Shown here: positions 1 through 11,241 of the stretch, one piece after another
Layout of the letters: each line of letters starts with the position of its first letter
How positions within the stretch are numbered: position 1 is the first letter of the stretch
Assembly: GCA_911728435.2 (NCBI GenBank)
Contig: OU452198.1
Span: 9,024,001-9,088,000 of the forward strand
Source of the DNA: Apoderus coryli
Taxonomy: Eukaryota; Arthropoda; Insecta; Coleoptera; Attelabidae
Length of the DNA stretch: 64,000 nucleotides
Reading direction: 5' to 3'
Position numbers and translations under genes: made by a program
The notes under the pieces: generated by a model
Told to the model about the DNA's origin: nothing
What the model saw: only the letters and a program-made list of their open reading frames with translations
Databases searched by the model: none

Positions 1-1305
1 GAATTTCTTTTGGAAGCTGAATTTTTAAAATTTGTATAGATGTTTCTTCAATTTTTTTTGCAGACCATTTCAGTCATTTATTTTTTAATGTTCCATGGCG
101 CCATCCAATCAACAACTTTTTCACTACTCCTAAATCTACCAAGTGCAAGGAATTTGCTATAGGAAAACAAGAAATCATATCGATTGGAAGCTTTAACATT
201 TTAGAATCTGTTTTATGATGAATCTCATCCGTTTTTTGACCAAAACTTTTGTCTGTCCATTTTGGATATTTGTTATTTGGATATTTCTTATTTGGATAGT
301 AGTTTGTATGAGAAATGTAAGAATATTCTCTAGTTATTGTACATTTTTTACATCCATGCTGTGAATTGAAATTTGCGACACCTGTAAATTGAAATTGAAT
401 GTAAAAAAAACTACTTGTTCTCTTCAGGACAAATAAACACTATGTTTTTCAAATGAAGAAATCTTGAGCGACGCTTTAAATATTTAACTGCTTTTTTGAA
501 CGTTGTTACTAAATTGAAGCCAATATATAATAGCGACACAAACTTCGAGAAAAGTTATTCTAAAAAGAAGATCCTCAATTGACTTAATATTAGCTGTAGG
601 ATGTTATATATAATTTTTGTGTGCTTCCAACATTCTCATCTTTAATAAATGCCATTGCTGGTGAATCACATATAAAACAATTAAGGGTGAGAATGTTGGA
701 AGCATACAAAAAATATATATAACATCCTACAGCTAATATTATTTATATTTTCCAATGCAGACGCCATATTTCAGAACTACCAGAAGCTCTTCAACAAATT
801 TTGACAAATATTCATTAATGTCATTAGGCTTGTCGGTACCATAATACAAACCAATCGGTTTGTATTATGGGTCTTTAGGCAGCCCGAAATTACTGTTTTT
901 ATTTAAAATCAGAGAGAGGTCCTTTAAGGCAACATGCGTTATTTGATGTTTTATAGCCCATTCTTTTTATTCCTGCCTAATATTTTTAGGTTCAGCATCA
1001 TAGTCACAGTCATCTGATGATTCAGAGATAGATAAAAGTTCTGGTGAATTCTCAGTATTGAATCAATATTTCTGGATATGCTCGGATCATTTACATCATC
1101 CGTTAAATAAGGATGTTCCGTTGTTGTTTTACAATGTTTATTTATCTGTAAGATGAATTTCAAAGATAATCAATATGATAGTACTAACGAAAAAATGCGC
1201 TTGATTTTTTGAAAATTGACTAACCTGCTCATTAGCAATTCGTTGAAAGTTCTGTCGCACCTTTCTTTTAAAATTTCCACTACGAACTAGCTTTTCGTGA
1301 GACAT
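1..1305 (-). pseudogene. Broken 5' part of an En/Spm-like (CMC-type) transposase gene
   Basis: Several conserved blocks read on the minus strand in the right order for an animal En/Spm-like transposase. Exon 1 (1305-1225) begins MSHEKLVRSGNFKRKVRQNF and ends in a CAG/GTTAGT donor. Exon 2 starts at about 1145 after a TTACAG acceptor. It carries an acidic stretch, then WAIKHQITHVALKDLSLILN (about 953-894), then PIGLYYGTDKPNDINEYL (about 866-812). Further down are a two-cysteine block HGCKKCTITREYSY (about 361-320) and SCFPIANSLHLVDLGVVK (about 172-119). These match the family pattern of an 'LP..' linker, a CxxC zinc-binding block and 'LHLV-LGV'. The gene is dead: exon 2 changes frame near 1060, there is an in-frame TAA just before the WAIKHQ block, and a hairpin sits at 585-741. 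The catalytic 3' part lies beyond base 1. The coding nature is fairly secure; the superfamily name is recalled from family features, not searched. Confidence 0.55.
585..741. mobile_element. Hairpin MITE inserted in the En/Spm-like pseudogene
   Basis: The left arm (585-644) and right arm (681-741) are near-perfect reverse complements of about 60 bp. Both start TAATATTAGCTGTAGGATGT and enclose a spacer of about 36 bp. It interrupts transposase coding sequence, so it is a later insertion. No clear target duplication was seen. It looks like a small non-autonomous DNA element. Confidence 0.6.
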
Positions 1306-2389
1306 TCTGTATAGATTCAGGAGACGTTGATGTTACCTTCTGTCTAGTCGAAAACGAGACTAAAAGATAATTTTAGTGACCAAATAGATTTTAAATAAGG
1401 GAAGTAGTATTGTGTTATGCCAGAAAGCTTATTTAGGAACCTATAACGCAGCGCTTCAACTAAATAGTCTTTAATTAGTTTTAAAATGGGCTACATGTTT
1501 ATGGAGAAGTTGTTTAAATGACTTAAAGGCACAAAAACTACGAAGTTATAATTAGGTTCTAAACTAGCAGCAAAAAAAACTTGTAAGTCTTATTTCGGCA
1601 TTTAAGTGAAAAATGCCTTATTTATAACTATTCCAAAACCTTAAGGTTTTAGAACTACTAGGTCCTAAAACTCATCATATATATAGTTGATTTAACGTTT
1701 TTCAAACATGTTTCAAGCTATATGTATGATTTCATAGTTCTAAGACCAACAAGCACAATATATTACCTATGTATAGTTTTTAAGCTTAAGAAAAAGGTAC
1801 ACATTACCCATTTAGAACCTTAAGGCAATTTTAAAGTCTTTCTCCTTAAATAAATGTTACTTGGGTAAGTTGTATCATTCGCGTCGTTATCACTTGCATT
1901 GTCGTTATCCACAAGATCACCAATACGCACTTGATTTTTGTATTCATTATCCGATATACATACAACACAGAATCTCACTATCTGAAATTATTGCAGCTTT
2001 CTTAATTAAGTATTTTTACACATCCAGGATGACAAATAATGTTTTGCAGTTTACACCTTTTACTCTTTGTAATCGCTGCCATGTTGCGGTCATGCTACTT
2101 CAACCTCAGAAAAATAAACAAACATAGAAATGACACCTAATTTTCAAATACGTTATCTTAATAACATCATAGTTACCGTTTTAATGATAGAACCAGTGCT
2201 CTAAACAAAACTCAGTGGCTTAGTATAATTCCTTTAAAATCTGTGTTTCAGTTCGAAATAAAACAACAACTAATTTACGTTTTATAAATTTATCTAAAAA
2301 ATTATTAGGTGATATAATGATAGTAATCACATTAATATCGTACAATGTATCAATTATTTTTTTAGTTATATAAATTAACACGCAGGAAT
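1306..2389. other. No recognisable gene
   Basis: AT-rich sequence with short stop-bounded frames only. Nothing in either strand matched a family I recognise. Confidence 0.5.
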
Positions 2390-2566
2390 CTACGTGTGAC
2401 TTTTATTGAAGCCTTCCAGGAGCTCTTGTACGACCATCGGATGAGCATACATCGGCAATTACGATCTGTTGTCCTTAATGAAATCCAAAACTTTCTCTTC
2501 GAAAGATATTGGATACAGCATTTCAGTGAACTTGTTTTTGAGTTCGTTCTCTTCCTCTTCACTTAG
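2390..2566 (-). pseudogene. Possible coding exon of unknown function, with an in-frame stop
   Basis: After a plausible acceptor (TTTTTACAG, ending at 2567), the minus strand reads an acidic, protein-like stretch beginning LSEEEENELKNKFTEMLYPI and ending near FIKDNRS. It meets TAA at 2461-2459 and then stays open in the same frame through HPMVVQELLEGFNKSHT to TAG at 2392-2390. The amino-acid make-up looks like a real soluble protein, unlike the basic translation of the overlapping frame. I do not recognise the family. It could be the end of a terminal exon, an exon pseudogene or a transposon fragment. Confidence 0.3.
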
Positions 2567-4129
2567 CTGTAAAAATCAAATCATTTTACAAAAATAGTAA
2601 CAGTATCTCGGTTCAGAGCAATTAATTTTATTTGTAATCTGGCGACTTTCAGCTTTCCACGAACCAAATGTAAGGTCGCTTCTGATACAAACTAATCGAA
2701 AGATGCCATAACATTGTAATCTTCTGAGAGACAACTTGTAATAAAGCTCTCTAACACTGAGTTTGAACTAAATAATAAAATAAATATGATTATGAAATAT
2801 GATTTTACCTGCCAGCGCTCAAATTCTAGACTGAAATCGATGTTGACCTTACAAGGTCCAAGGCCTTGTTTCAGATATATAGCTTTAGAAGTTTTGTGAC
2901 AGACCTTTGACGATTGTGATCACCGACAGAAAAATTAGTTAAATATTTCTAAATATTAAAATTAATTAAAAATATAGTGTACCCCCTTGTGTTGAAGCCC
3001 TTGAAGCTTGTTTCAATCTATAGCTCCCCATTTTGTGAAGTTTGGCTAGGCATTACCATATTATTTTTGAGTTGATGGTGTAGATGTAGCAACTATCAGA
3101 GTAGTTCCCGATGGGCCCCTTCCCATCCGAAAACACGCTGGCATAGATTTTCATTGGACCTGACATCTCGTTCCAGATCCGGATACACCTGGTCTAGTTC
3201 CTTCATAGGCCTTAGAGCTGTTACTTAGCTTTGCAGAGAAATTCCTCTAAAATTTATTTCTTTTTGGAGTTTTGTCTATTTGGAAGGCGTTTCGTTGGCA
3301 TGCGGATTGGCCAGTCCATCACAGGCGGTGCCTCCAATCATCGCCTCAATGCTAGTTGATTCAGCTTCCTCCAGAATGCTGATGCTTGTTCGTCGGTCCT
3401 GCCACTTGATTAAATCGTTGATGGTATTTCTCTGGGGTTTTTAAATGCCTCCTATGGACGGCTGCGGTCGATATTCACATTACAAAGGGTTATCGAGTTG
3501 TGGTTTTTTATATCATTTTAAACTAACTTTAGAAACACTATACCAGTCAGCGTCGCGCTCATATACAGCATAATTTGTCGGGTCCCTTCTTCCCTTTTTC
3601 CATGCCAAATCGATATCAACCACCGAGCACAAGATATGGATATATTATGTGGATCGCGCATTATCTCGTTGCTACGTACGTCACTGTATATAATAGCACC
3701 CAAAGATTATTATCCTTGTCGCTATATGACGCTGAAACCATGACTGTGACATTTGAAAAGGCAACTAATGAGAGGTTATTTCCAAGGGTAAAATCGCCCT
3801 TTATCACCGACTTTTCTCCCAGTAAATTGCTAGTTAGTGAATACCGATTTTGTAAAACTTGTTTCAGAGTTAGTTTTCGAAAACTCTGTGATGGAATATG
3901 GTGCGTATAATAACTTTTAATAACATGTACAATTATAAATTGAAAACTAAACTGAATAATTTTATTAGGTTTGGAGCTAAAAAAAAAAACGGTGTGTAAC
4001 TGCGAGTAAAGTAATAAAAAGTTGTCTAGAACTTTGGATGCTTTCAGCGATTTACTATATCTTCTTTCGGGTAATTGCACGCAAAGTCAGCATTTCGCGA
4101 TCGCAACACAGTTCGTAAATAGTATATTA
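2567..4129. other. Intergenic; a GC-richer patch at about 3040-3480
   Basis: Mostly AT-rich with no recognised gene. The patch at about 3040-3480 is visibly richer in G and C than its surroundings. Its minus strand has short coding-like runs such as AFWRKLNQLALRR broken by stops, which suggests an old unidentified transposon fragment. Overlapping open frames on both strands at 3575-4080 look like chance. Confidence 0.35.
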
Positions 4130-4460
4130 TGCAACGAACATGAAATGACATATACTCGTATTTCATGTGAGTTTCACACTATACTTTTTCTTTTAATGCT
4201 TTTGAATAAATCAAACATAATTTTTAGGAAAGTATTTGTTTTTCGAAACTTACCCTTTTTGGGGTAAATACGATAAGAAGTATTAAATAGAGTAGTGTTC
4301 AACTATATTCACTATCACTGTTTTTGTGTTTTGAAATTAGGAAAATACTTAATTATAATTATTATTAATTGTAAATACCTAAACTGTCAATTTGGTGTGT
4401 TTGTATTGTCGGCGTTGCTATGATGATTTATCATGGCCGAGGCTACTTTTGTCATTACTA
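4130..4460 (+). repeat. Dispersed repeat, inverted copy at 62560-62910
   Basis: The segment from the GAGTTTCACACTATACTTTT stretch through GGCGTTGCTATG to ACTAGGAAATTTAC is matched in reverse complement at about 62560-62910, with small indels. In the second copy it lies next to the right end of the T repeat (TAGCTCTTCATAT), so this is probably a T-family relative. Confidence 0.6.
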
Positions 4461-4478
4461 GGAAATTTACACGTGCTA

Positions 4479-4491
4479 GTTGCTAGGCAAC
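4479..4491. promoter_or_regulatory. X-box motif (RFX-type), GTTGCTAGGCAAC
   Basis: Exact fit to the RFX half-site consensus GTTRCY-N-RGYAAC with a one-base spacer, inside an extended palindrome. There is no adjacent gene, and it lies in a repeat, so function is unproven. Confidence 0.35.
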
Positions 4492-4619
4492 TAGTGGGAA
4501 ATATTTATTGTGCACGGGTAAATGAAAAACAGCATTACAATGTACTACATTTTCAAATCATGATTGAACATATAATAAAGGCATTTAAAGACAGACGTAG
4601 AAAAATTAAATTACGCCCC

Positions 4620-4633
4620 GTTGCCATAGCAAC
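4620..4633. promoter_or_regulatory. X-box motif (RFX-type), GTTGCCATAGCAAC
   Basis: Exact fit to GTTRCY-NN-RGYAAC, 128 bp downstream of the first X-box. It is part of the terminal inverted repeat of the small element at 4376-4668. Confidence 0.35.
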
Positions 4634-5325
4634 AAGCGCCAAATGAACCGTCAGTTTATTTACAAATTTGACATTCCTAAAAAATGTCAATAACAACGTT
4701 GTTATTTTGATTGAACATATAGAATTTACATATTTTTAAATAAACGAGTAGATTTTTTACCTATTTAGGATAAATAATATTAACACTAATTTGTACCAAA
4801 CTGGACGATTTTTTATGGGAACTCATATTTCTCTCACAGCTAACGAAAGAGTGACATGCGTCCTCCAGATTTAAATTTCATGAAAAACTCAATAGTGGAA
4901 ACAGATTTCGTTTTCGGTTTACAACTTTTTTGTTTTCTAGATAATTCATTTCCGAAAAAAAAATGTTCACAACTTTGTCCTTGTTTATAGATAAGAAGCT
5001 TATGACTTGTTTTTATACAACGGTTTTCGCAAATTTCCTGTAACAATTATTATTTTTTTTACTTATAGAACACCTCGTAAATGTTTTCATTTTCTCGTAA
5101 GACACAAAAATCTCTATACGAATATACAGGGTGAGTCGGGCCTAACTCTAAGGGTGTAATCTGTCCCTCAAAACAATAAAAAAACTCATATGTTGTTATC
5201 CAATATTCATTTGGTTTCAAGTTATAAGGCAAAAACAAAATATTACAATTTTCCTGTAATAAATGATATTATAATTTGTTTTTTGATTTTTGTGCTGTCA
5301 CTACTTAAGTTTTTAAGAAAATGAA

Positions 5326-6846
5326 TTGCAAGGACCACTGGACGAGATTCCTTTAAACATCAGAATTGAAATGTATTATCAACACGACGGAGCGCCTGCC
5401 CATTTCGATCGTCGGATTAAGCAACCTTTGGGTTCCCAGGGCCTTGAATTTGTCCTATTAGTTGGCCTCCTAGATAGACAGACTTCACGCCGTTGGATTA
5501 CAATTTATGCGGTTGGGTAAAAACCGAGGTTTAGAAAGTATAAGCAGATACCCAGTAAACACACATACGTTTATTTAACGTTTATCATTACAAAACACCT
5601 TTCCAAAAAAAGATACATTAAATACGTACATTTTACTTTTATATGTCGCCCTTTTTCACGTTACACAACACTAATAACGAAACGTTAGTTAAATGCTATA
5701 TAAAAACGTGTATTGAACGTATTTATGTATATATATTCAACGGTGAAATCAAACGTTATTTAAACGGTTCTAAAATACGTTAATAATACGATTATTAAAA
5801 CGACAAATGCATGTATGACATATACATGCATTTATCGTTATACAATTTAAACAATAACAATTTAAATGGTGTTTTCAAAAGTAAACTAACTAAATAGGTA
5901 TATTAGGGATTTACTTACATATAAAATGTTTGTTTTACTGTTTCAACTGGTAGGTAAATTAAGGTTAAACCTTTATATATTCTAGATTTTTGAAAATACA
6001 TTTAGGACGTAATATTCGTTGTTATTTCAATAATTCTAGTTTTACATCAAACGATTCATTGACACATTTTTTAAAAGTATTTGGAATCGTAATAATCAAC
6101 GTTTTAAAATTTCCCACTTTAAATATTGCTCATTTTAAGAATAATTTCACACGTTCTTCTAATTGGAGGTACAATTGTAATTGTGATAACATATTTCATA
6201 AACAATATATAAACGTTTTGAATATTCCCATATTAAGCAATAAGAATTTTTATGGGATATTTTACACGTTACCTTAACTGTAATTTTAGAATTATTACAA
6301 AATACTTAAAAAACGTGATTTTAACACCACCTAAAAATTATGCGCTTCTAATGAACATTTTCTAACGTTATTTTAGCTATAAATATCGGTTTATTATAAA
6401 TTACATAAAGAACGTTTTATAAACATTTTTAATTTTGACAATGTTTGACACGCGTTTAAAAAACACCTAAAACAAACGTTTTTATTTTATGGTTTATTTA
6501 TAATACGTATACAACGTTACTTAAACATAATAAATGTAGGTAGTTGTATTTAGATAATAACACCACGTGTCTATAACGTTTAAATTGAACGGTGTAAAAT
6601 TAAACTTAAAATAAACCGTCACTTTTCTAACGTAAGACCAATTATCAACGATTGACACGTTAAATCAACGTTTAATTTACGTATATGTGTTTACTGGGTA
6701 CGAGGGATGCATTAATTAGACGCATTCGAAATTCTACAATCAATATTAAAGAAAGGCATGAATCAATTAGAAGTTCCACGCGCACCCTTCATAAACGAAG
6801 CAGGAAATGTTTGGTAGTCAATGGGGTTTTTGAAAATTTACTAAAC
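5326..6846 (+). pseudogene. Mariner-like transposase fragments, split by an insertion
   Basis: The upstream piece reads IEMYYQHDGAPAHFDRRI (about 5355-5410), the central catalytic-Asp block of mariner-like transposases (usually wfQqDGAPaHf). A second block, WPPR..DFTPLDYNLCGW, follows at about 5465-5510 in another frame and with stops. After the 5551-6698 insertion the C-terminal end resumes as RDALIRRIRNSTINIKERHE to VVNGVFENLLNQ and a stop at about 6850. The N-terminal helix-turn-helix domains are missing. Frameshifts, stops and the insertion make it non-functional. Confidence 0.65.
5551..6698. mobile_element. Non-autonomous element with CCCAGTAAACACA ends, rich in AACGTT
   Basis: The ends are inverted repeats: CCCAGTAAACACACATACGT on the left, and the same with one mismatch on the right. 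TA flanks both sides (5549-5550 and 6699-6700). It interrupts mariner-like transposase coding sequence, which fixes its borders. The interior has no coding sequence but about eleven AACGTT motifs plus many ACGTT/ACGTA variants. No superfamily could be assigned beyond a TA-duplicating DNA transposon. Confidence 0.75.
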
Positions 6847-7669
6847 CAATGATTTATTTAAAACAATGTTAATGTTTGATATTTTGGTTTAACAATATGA
6901 TTATTTTATTTAACGTTGTAACTTGAAAACAAATGAATATTGGATAACAACATTTGAGTTTTTTCTTATTATTTTTGATTCATAGATTACACCTTTAGAG
7001 CCCATTCCTCCGGACTCACCCTGTATATTCGTATAGAGACTTTTGTGTCTTAGGAGAAAATGTAATCATTTTCGAGGTGTTCCATAAGTAAAAAAAATAA
7101 TAATTGTTACAGCAAATTTGCGAAAACCGTTGTATACCCTGTATATAACAATTTAAGGTATCTGCAGCCAATATGGCCAAGTTGGCAATATGGCCAATTC
7201 GTTATAAATCCTTGCGTGCAATGATCTCGATCCAAACAACCCGCCAGGTGGCGTACACCCTTGTTACAATACTTGGAGCAAAATTATATGTAGTCTAATC
7301 TAAACAACGGCGAAGTACAGTGCGTTTTGTTAAAATTGGGGCGTAAAAATACGGTCTTATAAAAATTAATAGTTTTTGACAGTTAAAAAATCATCAATCA
7401 GGTGAGTAATTTTAAATTTAGCAGTAAATATCTAAGTTATTGTTATTTGATCATTCGATTTTGTGTTCTGATGCATTGATTAAGTTTAAACAATATGATA
7501 TTTTGCAATAAACAATAAAAGTTTCGCATGTTAGCAATATGGCCAACTGCAATGTGGGAAATATGGCCATGGCCATATTGCTCTACCTACACATCTATTA
7601 TTCTGCAAGTTACGTTAGAGCTATTTTTATTATTATTAAGTTTTTGTTTCAGACTGAAAATTAGGTATT

Positions 7670-8479
7670 ATGCCCCGAATTCGGTCAAAAGGATTGCGTG
7701 GAACATGGGACGAGGCAGACATGGTAAACGCTATTGCAGCCGTTGCTGCAGGTATGTCTGTAAATCAATCTAGCATTTGTTATAAGATACCTAGAAGGAC
7801 CCTAAGACGTTACTTGCAAGATAATAAGCAAACGAAGTCAACCAGGGGCCGCAAACCTATTCTTAGTCAAGAGCAGGAGAAAGAGTTAAGTAGGAGAATT
7901 GTTAGACTAGCCGAAGTTGGGTATCCTCTCACAAAAACTGTATTGCGGCGATGTGTATATCAGTTCACAACAGTTGACATAACTCTATATTGCTTACCCA
8001 GTAACACTACCCATGAATTGCAGCCCATGGATAAAGCTGTATTTCGGGCATTTGAATATTATTGGAATGACGAAGTGGTAAAATACTTTTCAAAATATTC
8101 TGAAGAACGTGCCATTAGTAGACTACGATTTGGGGGTATATTTACAAATGTATGGGACAAGACAATGACCCCTTCAAACATAAAATCGGGTTTCAGAGCA
8201 ACTGGAATTTATCCATTTAACCCTAACGCGATTCCAGAAATTGCCTATGCTCCAAGTACCGTAACAAATGAACATCAAGAAAATGATGAAACTGTCACCA
8301 CACAAAACAATACAGAGCCACCTGTAAGATCCTCAACACCTCAGCCTTCAACATCAGGATTAAAGAAAAAACGTGCTAAACGGCCTGCTAGCCCGTCAGA
8401 TCACTCAGATCAGAGCAGCAATGATTCAACAGACTTTAGTTTGCACGATGAATCCAGTGAAGATGACCTAGAAAAATAA
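7670..8479 (+). pseudogene. Pogo/Tigger transposase, catalytic core deleted
   Basis: The protein starts MPRIRSKGLRGTWDEADMVN. Residues about 1-60 form a pipsqueak-type helix-turn-helix. The next 40, from GRKPILSQEQEKELSRRI, begin a CENP-B-type DNA-binding domain that stops abruptly at about residue 100. The sequence then jumps to LYCLPSNTTHELQPMDKAVF, the late part of the DDE domain, and on to TPSNIKSGFRATGIYPFNPN, a typical Tigger C-terminus. The first two catalytic acidic residues and most of the DDE fold are therefore missing (about 269 codons instead of roughly 500 or more). A Ser/Pro- and acid-rich tail runs to TAA at 8477-8479. The DNA-binding part could in principle still bind the element ends; catalysis is impossible. 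Confidence 0.8.
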
Positions 8480-8857
8480 ATCGAAGAAGAATATGAAGGC
8501 ATATCCTTCACTGATATGTTAACAACTCCAGACAAAGTTACAGCAAGTGTTAAAACCCCAAGAAAATCTGCAATTAATTGCAGAGCGCAAGTAATTACCA
8601 GGGACCTTTTTGAAACCAGAAATATGAGAGAAGTTATTAATTCCAAAGAAAACAGAACACGTTGTGCATCTAAGGCTCTTCACCAAAAAGAAAAATCTAA
8701 AGCAGCAAAAGAGTCATGGTACTGTAAACTTTGTAAAGAAGATCGACAAGCAGATATGCGACTCTGCAAGGCTTGTAATGTATACGTGCATGAAGAATGT
8801 ATGGGCCTAACTAAAACTGACAAAATTCTAAATTTTTTGTGCCCGGATTGCGGCTAA
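8480..8857 (+). pseudogene. C-terminal PHD-finger part of the same pogo transposase, after a stop codon
   Basis: This stretch is in exactly the same frame as 7670-8479 and separated from it by the single TAA at 8477-8479. It opens with an acidic segment (IEEEYEGISFTDM). The end, from SWYCKLCKEDRQADMRLCKA to FLCPDCG, has the C4-H-C3 zinc-ligand spacing of a PHD finger (CxxC, CxxC, HxxC, CxxC). PHD fingers usually bind histone tails. The natural reading is one ancestral protein with a C-terminal PHD finger, now cut by a nonsense mutation. The ATG at 8516 could in theory start a separate short protein. Confidence 0.7.
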
Positions 8858-9639
8858 GTTTTGTACCGTCGAGTATGATTTTTTACTTTTATAAAAAAGC
8901 ATGTACTTAAATCTTTTCAATAAAAATTTGTTTGCAGTAAGTACTTTTTTATATCGATTTTGTAAGATTTCAAAAGTTTTAAAATTTTTATTTTTAAATT
9001 TTTTTTTTTTTTGTTTTAAAATTACCTTAAAATTTACTATTTTATTTTGGAACAACAAATGATTTCATAACGATAGGTACTAATCTGCAAATATTTCTTT
9101 CTCTAAATCGCTACCATGCCAATGCACAATATTTGGGTTGGCCATATTGCCGACATGATGTTGATAATATGGCCAATTGCAACTTTTTTTGCAATCCTTT
9201 CCATTATGTTCCATCTTTTAAAAAAATTGTTTTAATACAAAATGTTATGTCCACAAAGGTATATTTTATAAAAATACATATATCGCCATTCAAAAAAATT
9301 ATTTGGGACTCTGCTACATGCTTAAAAAGCTTAGCATGGTCATATTAGCTGCACTTACCTTATATCTAGTTGTAAGATTTTGGATATATTTTGCTTTTAT
9401 TCATAGGAATAAAAGAAGTTGCTTTTTACTTTTTCTAAATAGAATAATAAATTTATGACTGTTGTACATAAAAAATGTGCAAAAAGATACAATCACACAA
9501 AAAGGTTAGAGATTTGGCTAATGCCACTCTTACTTCTACTCTACCTAAAAGATATAATTACAAATATACAAGATATAGAAAAAAAAGAAAAAATGTTACA
9601 ATTTAAAAAAACCCCATTCACAATTATTAACAAAACATT

Positions 9640-10345
9640 ATACATATATTCACTTCTCGCTGAAATAAGTTTAAAGGTAAGTCAATTATATCAATCACTT
9701 TATTCAAAAACAGCCAAATATGAAAAAGAACCCTGAAATTTTTATATGTGTGATGCTTAGAGATTATAAATGTATTAACCCGTATATTAATATCATGCAC
9801 ATTTGAACGTCTACACAACAAACCATACAAATCCTGAAGCTCTCTGGAATGGTAGATTTTATGTAGTAATGAAGTTTATAGGTACTCGAATCAGGCATTC
9901 AACTTCGGTTCACCCAATCTCTCATAAAAAGGAGTGACATGTGCCACAAAAGGAACTGTGCACACCATTCGAATACATGAGTTCTGCTCTCTCTGCAACT
10001 TCAACCTATTGTACTGGAACAAAAAATAAACAGAAGAACAATAATCAAGTTGTGGGTAAATCAGAGCTTAAATCAATTTCAGCTTATTAAGCTCATCCAC
10101 GAGGTGTTTCAGATGATATATTGAGAGTAATTTAAAAACTGTTGCAATGCTCGTTGAAATTCAAATGAGAGTCAATCATAACACCCAAATCTCGGACTTT
10201 TTGTACCCAAGAGATAATTCTATCGCTGCCAAGTCGAACGCAAAACTGCTGAGTAATCGTACTGCTATGACGCGCATTTTTATAGGACTCAAGCGCAATC
10301 CGATATGAACGCACTAATCAGAAAACTGAATATGTTTTCATTATC
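9640..10345 (-). pseudogene. Non-LTR retrotransposon fragment (region after the reverse transcriptase)
   Basis: The minus strand reads ISWVQKVRDLGVMIDSHLNF (about 10211-10152), the 'LGV-D..L.F' block that follows the reverse-transcriptase domain in jockey/CR1/R1-type elements. After frame changes come YHSRELQDLYGLLCRRSNV and SKHHTYKNFRVLFHIWLFLN, the usual C-terminal 'R....P.H.T..Y..SF' block. Many stops; clearly dead. Confidence 0.55.
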
Positions 10346-10859
10346 GCCTCGACTTTCCAATCACCCTGTATATAAGTTCCTTTTAGCAATAATTACCAGA
10401 TTACGCAAATAATAACAGAGCCGTTATCTGCAATAAGTCAGTGTACACACCAAGTTTATAAACTCATACATACACAATGATTATCGGTAAATACAGGATA
10501 TTCGAGTCTGTTATTTGAATATTCATCCAATATTATCCGATAATAGCATTCACATTCCGGCGAAAATGGAATTGCGAAACATTTTCTTGAGTATATATAT
10601 TCTGCAAGTAATAAACACAGTGAGCTTATAGACATTACGAGAAAGATACATAAGTACCTAGACAGCTATAGATGGGAGAAAATACTTTTATCATTATTTA
10701 TTTAAATTAAATTTCGCTTCAACTTTTGAATATTGGTATATGTAATTTTAGTTATCCATAAATTGTAACATGTTTAAAATAGGTCTGGTAGATTTATTAT
10801 TTTTAATTTGATTACGTTGTTATTTTCAGAAACAGATAATAGTTTTCACATGTGCTATT
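10346..10859. other. No recognisable gene
   Basis: AT-rich. Begins at a CACCCTGTATA terminal-type sequence (10371) of the kind seen around many DNA-element ends here. Nothing else was identified. Confidence 0.4.
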
Positions 10860-11241
10860 TTGTCGTAAAACTAAAGATGCCGTTGACAAAATTTTCGTAG
10901 CCCTTTTATTATTAAGATATTATAGGTCTAAATTGAAAATCTTGCATTTTCAGACACCCCTCGTATTTCAGAAACAGATAACTTATCGAAAATGTGATAA
11001 ATATTTCTCATAGAACACATATATATAACAATCAAGATTTTCATACATTTAGTTGGGACAAACGTGGTGTAGATCTGGATAATCTCGAGGTGGATGAGGG
11101 ATATGTCATGACAGGTAAGGTAATATAATTCAATTTTTCAACGTCAATTGATTTGTAGAACTTAATATCGCCTTAGAAATTGGTATACAGTGTCAGGTAT
11201 CGGACCCTACTTAATTTTTTTTAATGGAACACCCGGTATAT
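10860..11241 (-). repeat. Element end, inverted copy at 13362-13640
   Basis: Read on the minus strand from ACCGGGTGTTCCATT at 11239, this segment matches 13362-13640 (ACAGGGTGGTCCATT onward) through a CGAGGGGTG(T/C)CTGAAAATGC block. The two point away from each other and bracket 11242-13361. Confidence 0.5.

Larger units (their letters stand above)
4376..4668. repeat. Short inverted-repeat element
   Basis: The left end (about 4376-4428, TAAACTGTCAATTTGG ... GTTGCTATG) and right end (about 4618-4668) are diverged inverted matches, giving a MITE-like unit of about 290 bp. It overlaps the dispersed repeat at 4130-4460, so one may sit inside the other. Confidence 0.4.
5014..7136 (+). mobile_element. 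Mariner-like relic with long inverted ends
   Basis: The outer sequences are inverted copies for about 240 bp, from TATACAACGG at 5014 and its complement ending at 7136, running inward past ACAGGGTGAGTC at about 5128 and 7030. Between them lie pieces of a mariner-like transposase. The TACAGGGTGAGTC edge is a common terminal type in such elements, so the true element may start there with the flanking palindrome older or separate. A younger element (5551-6698) splits it. Confidence 0.6.
7156..9360 (+). mobile_element. Pogo/Tigger-type DNA transposon
   Basis: Terminal inverted repeats AGGTATCTGCAGCCAATATG (left) and AGGTAAGTGCAGCTAATATG (right, complement) agree at about 22 of 26 positions and are flanked by TA (7154-7155 and 9361-9362), the usual pogo/Tc1 target. 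The motif ATATGGCCA recurs near both ends and upstream of the gene, as expected for transposase binding sites. The element carries one broken transposase gene (7670-8857). Confidence 0.8.

Noticed and set aside
3575..4080. Two overlapping open frames on opposite strands (111 and 139 codons)
   Set aside because: Neither has a recognisable motif, and opposite-strand overlap in this region is best explained by chance.
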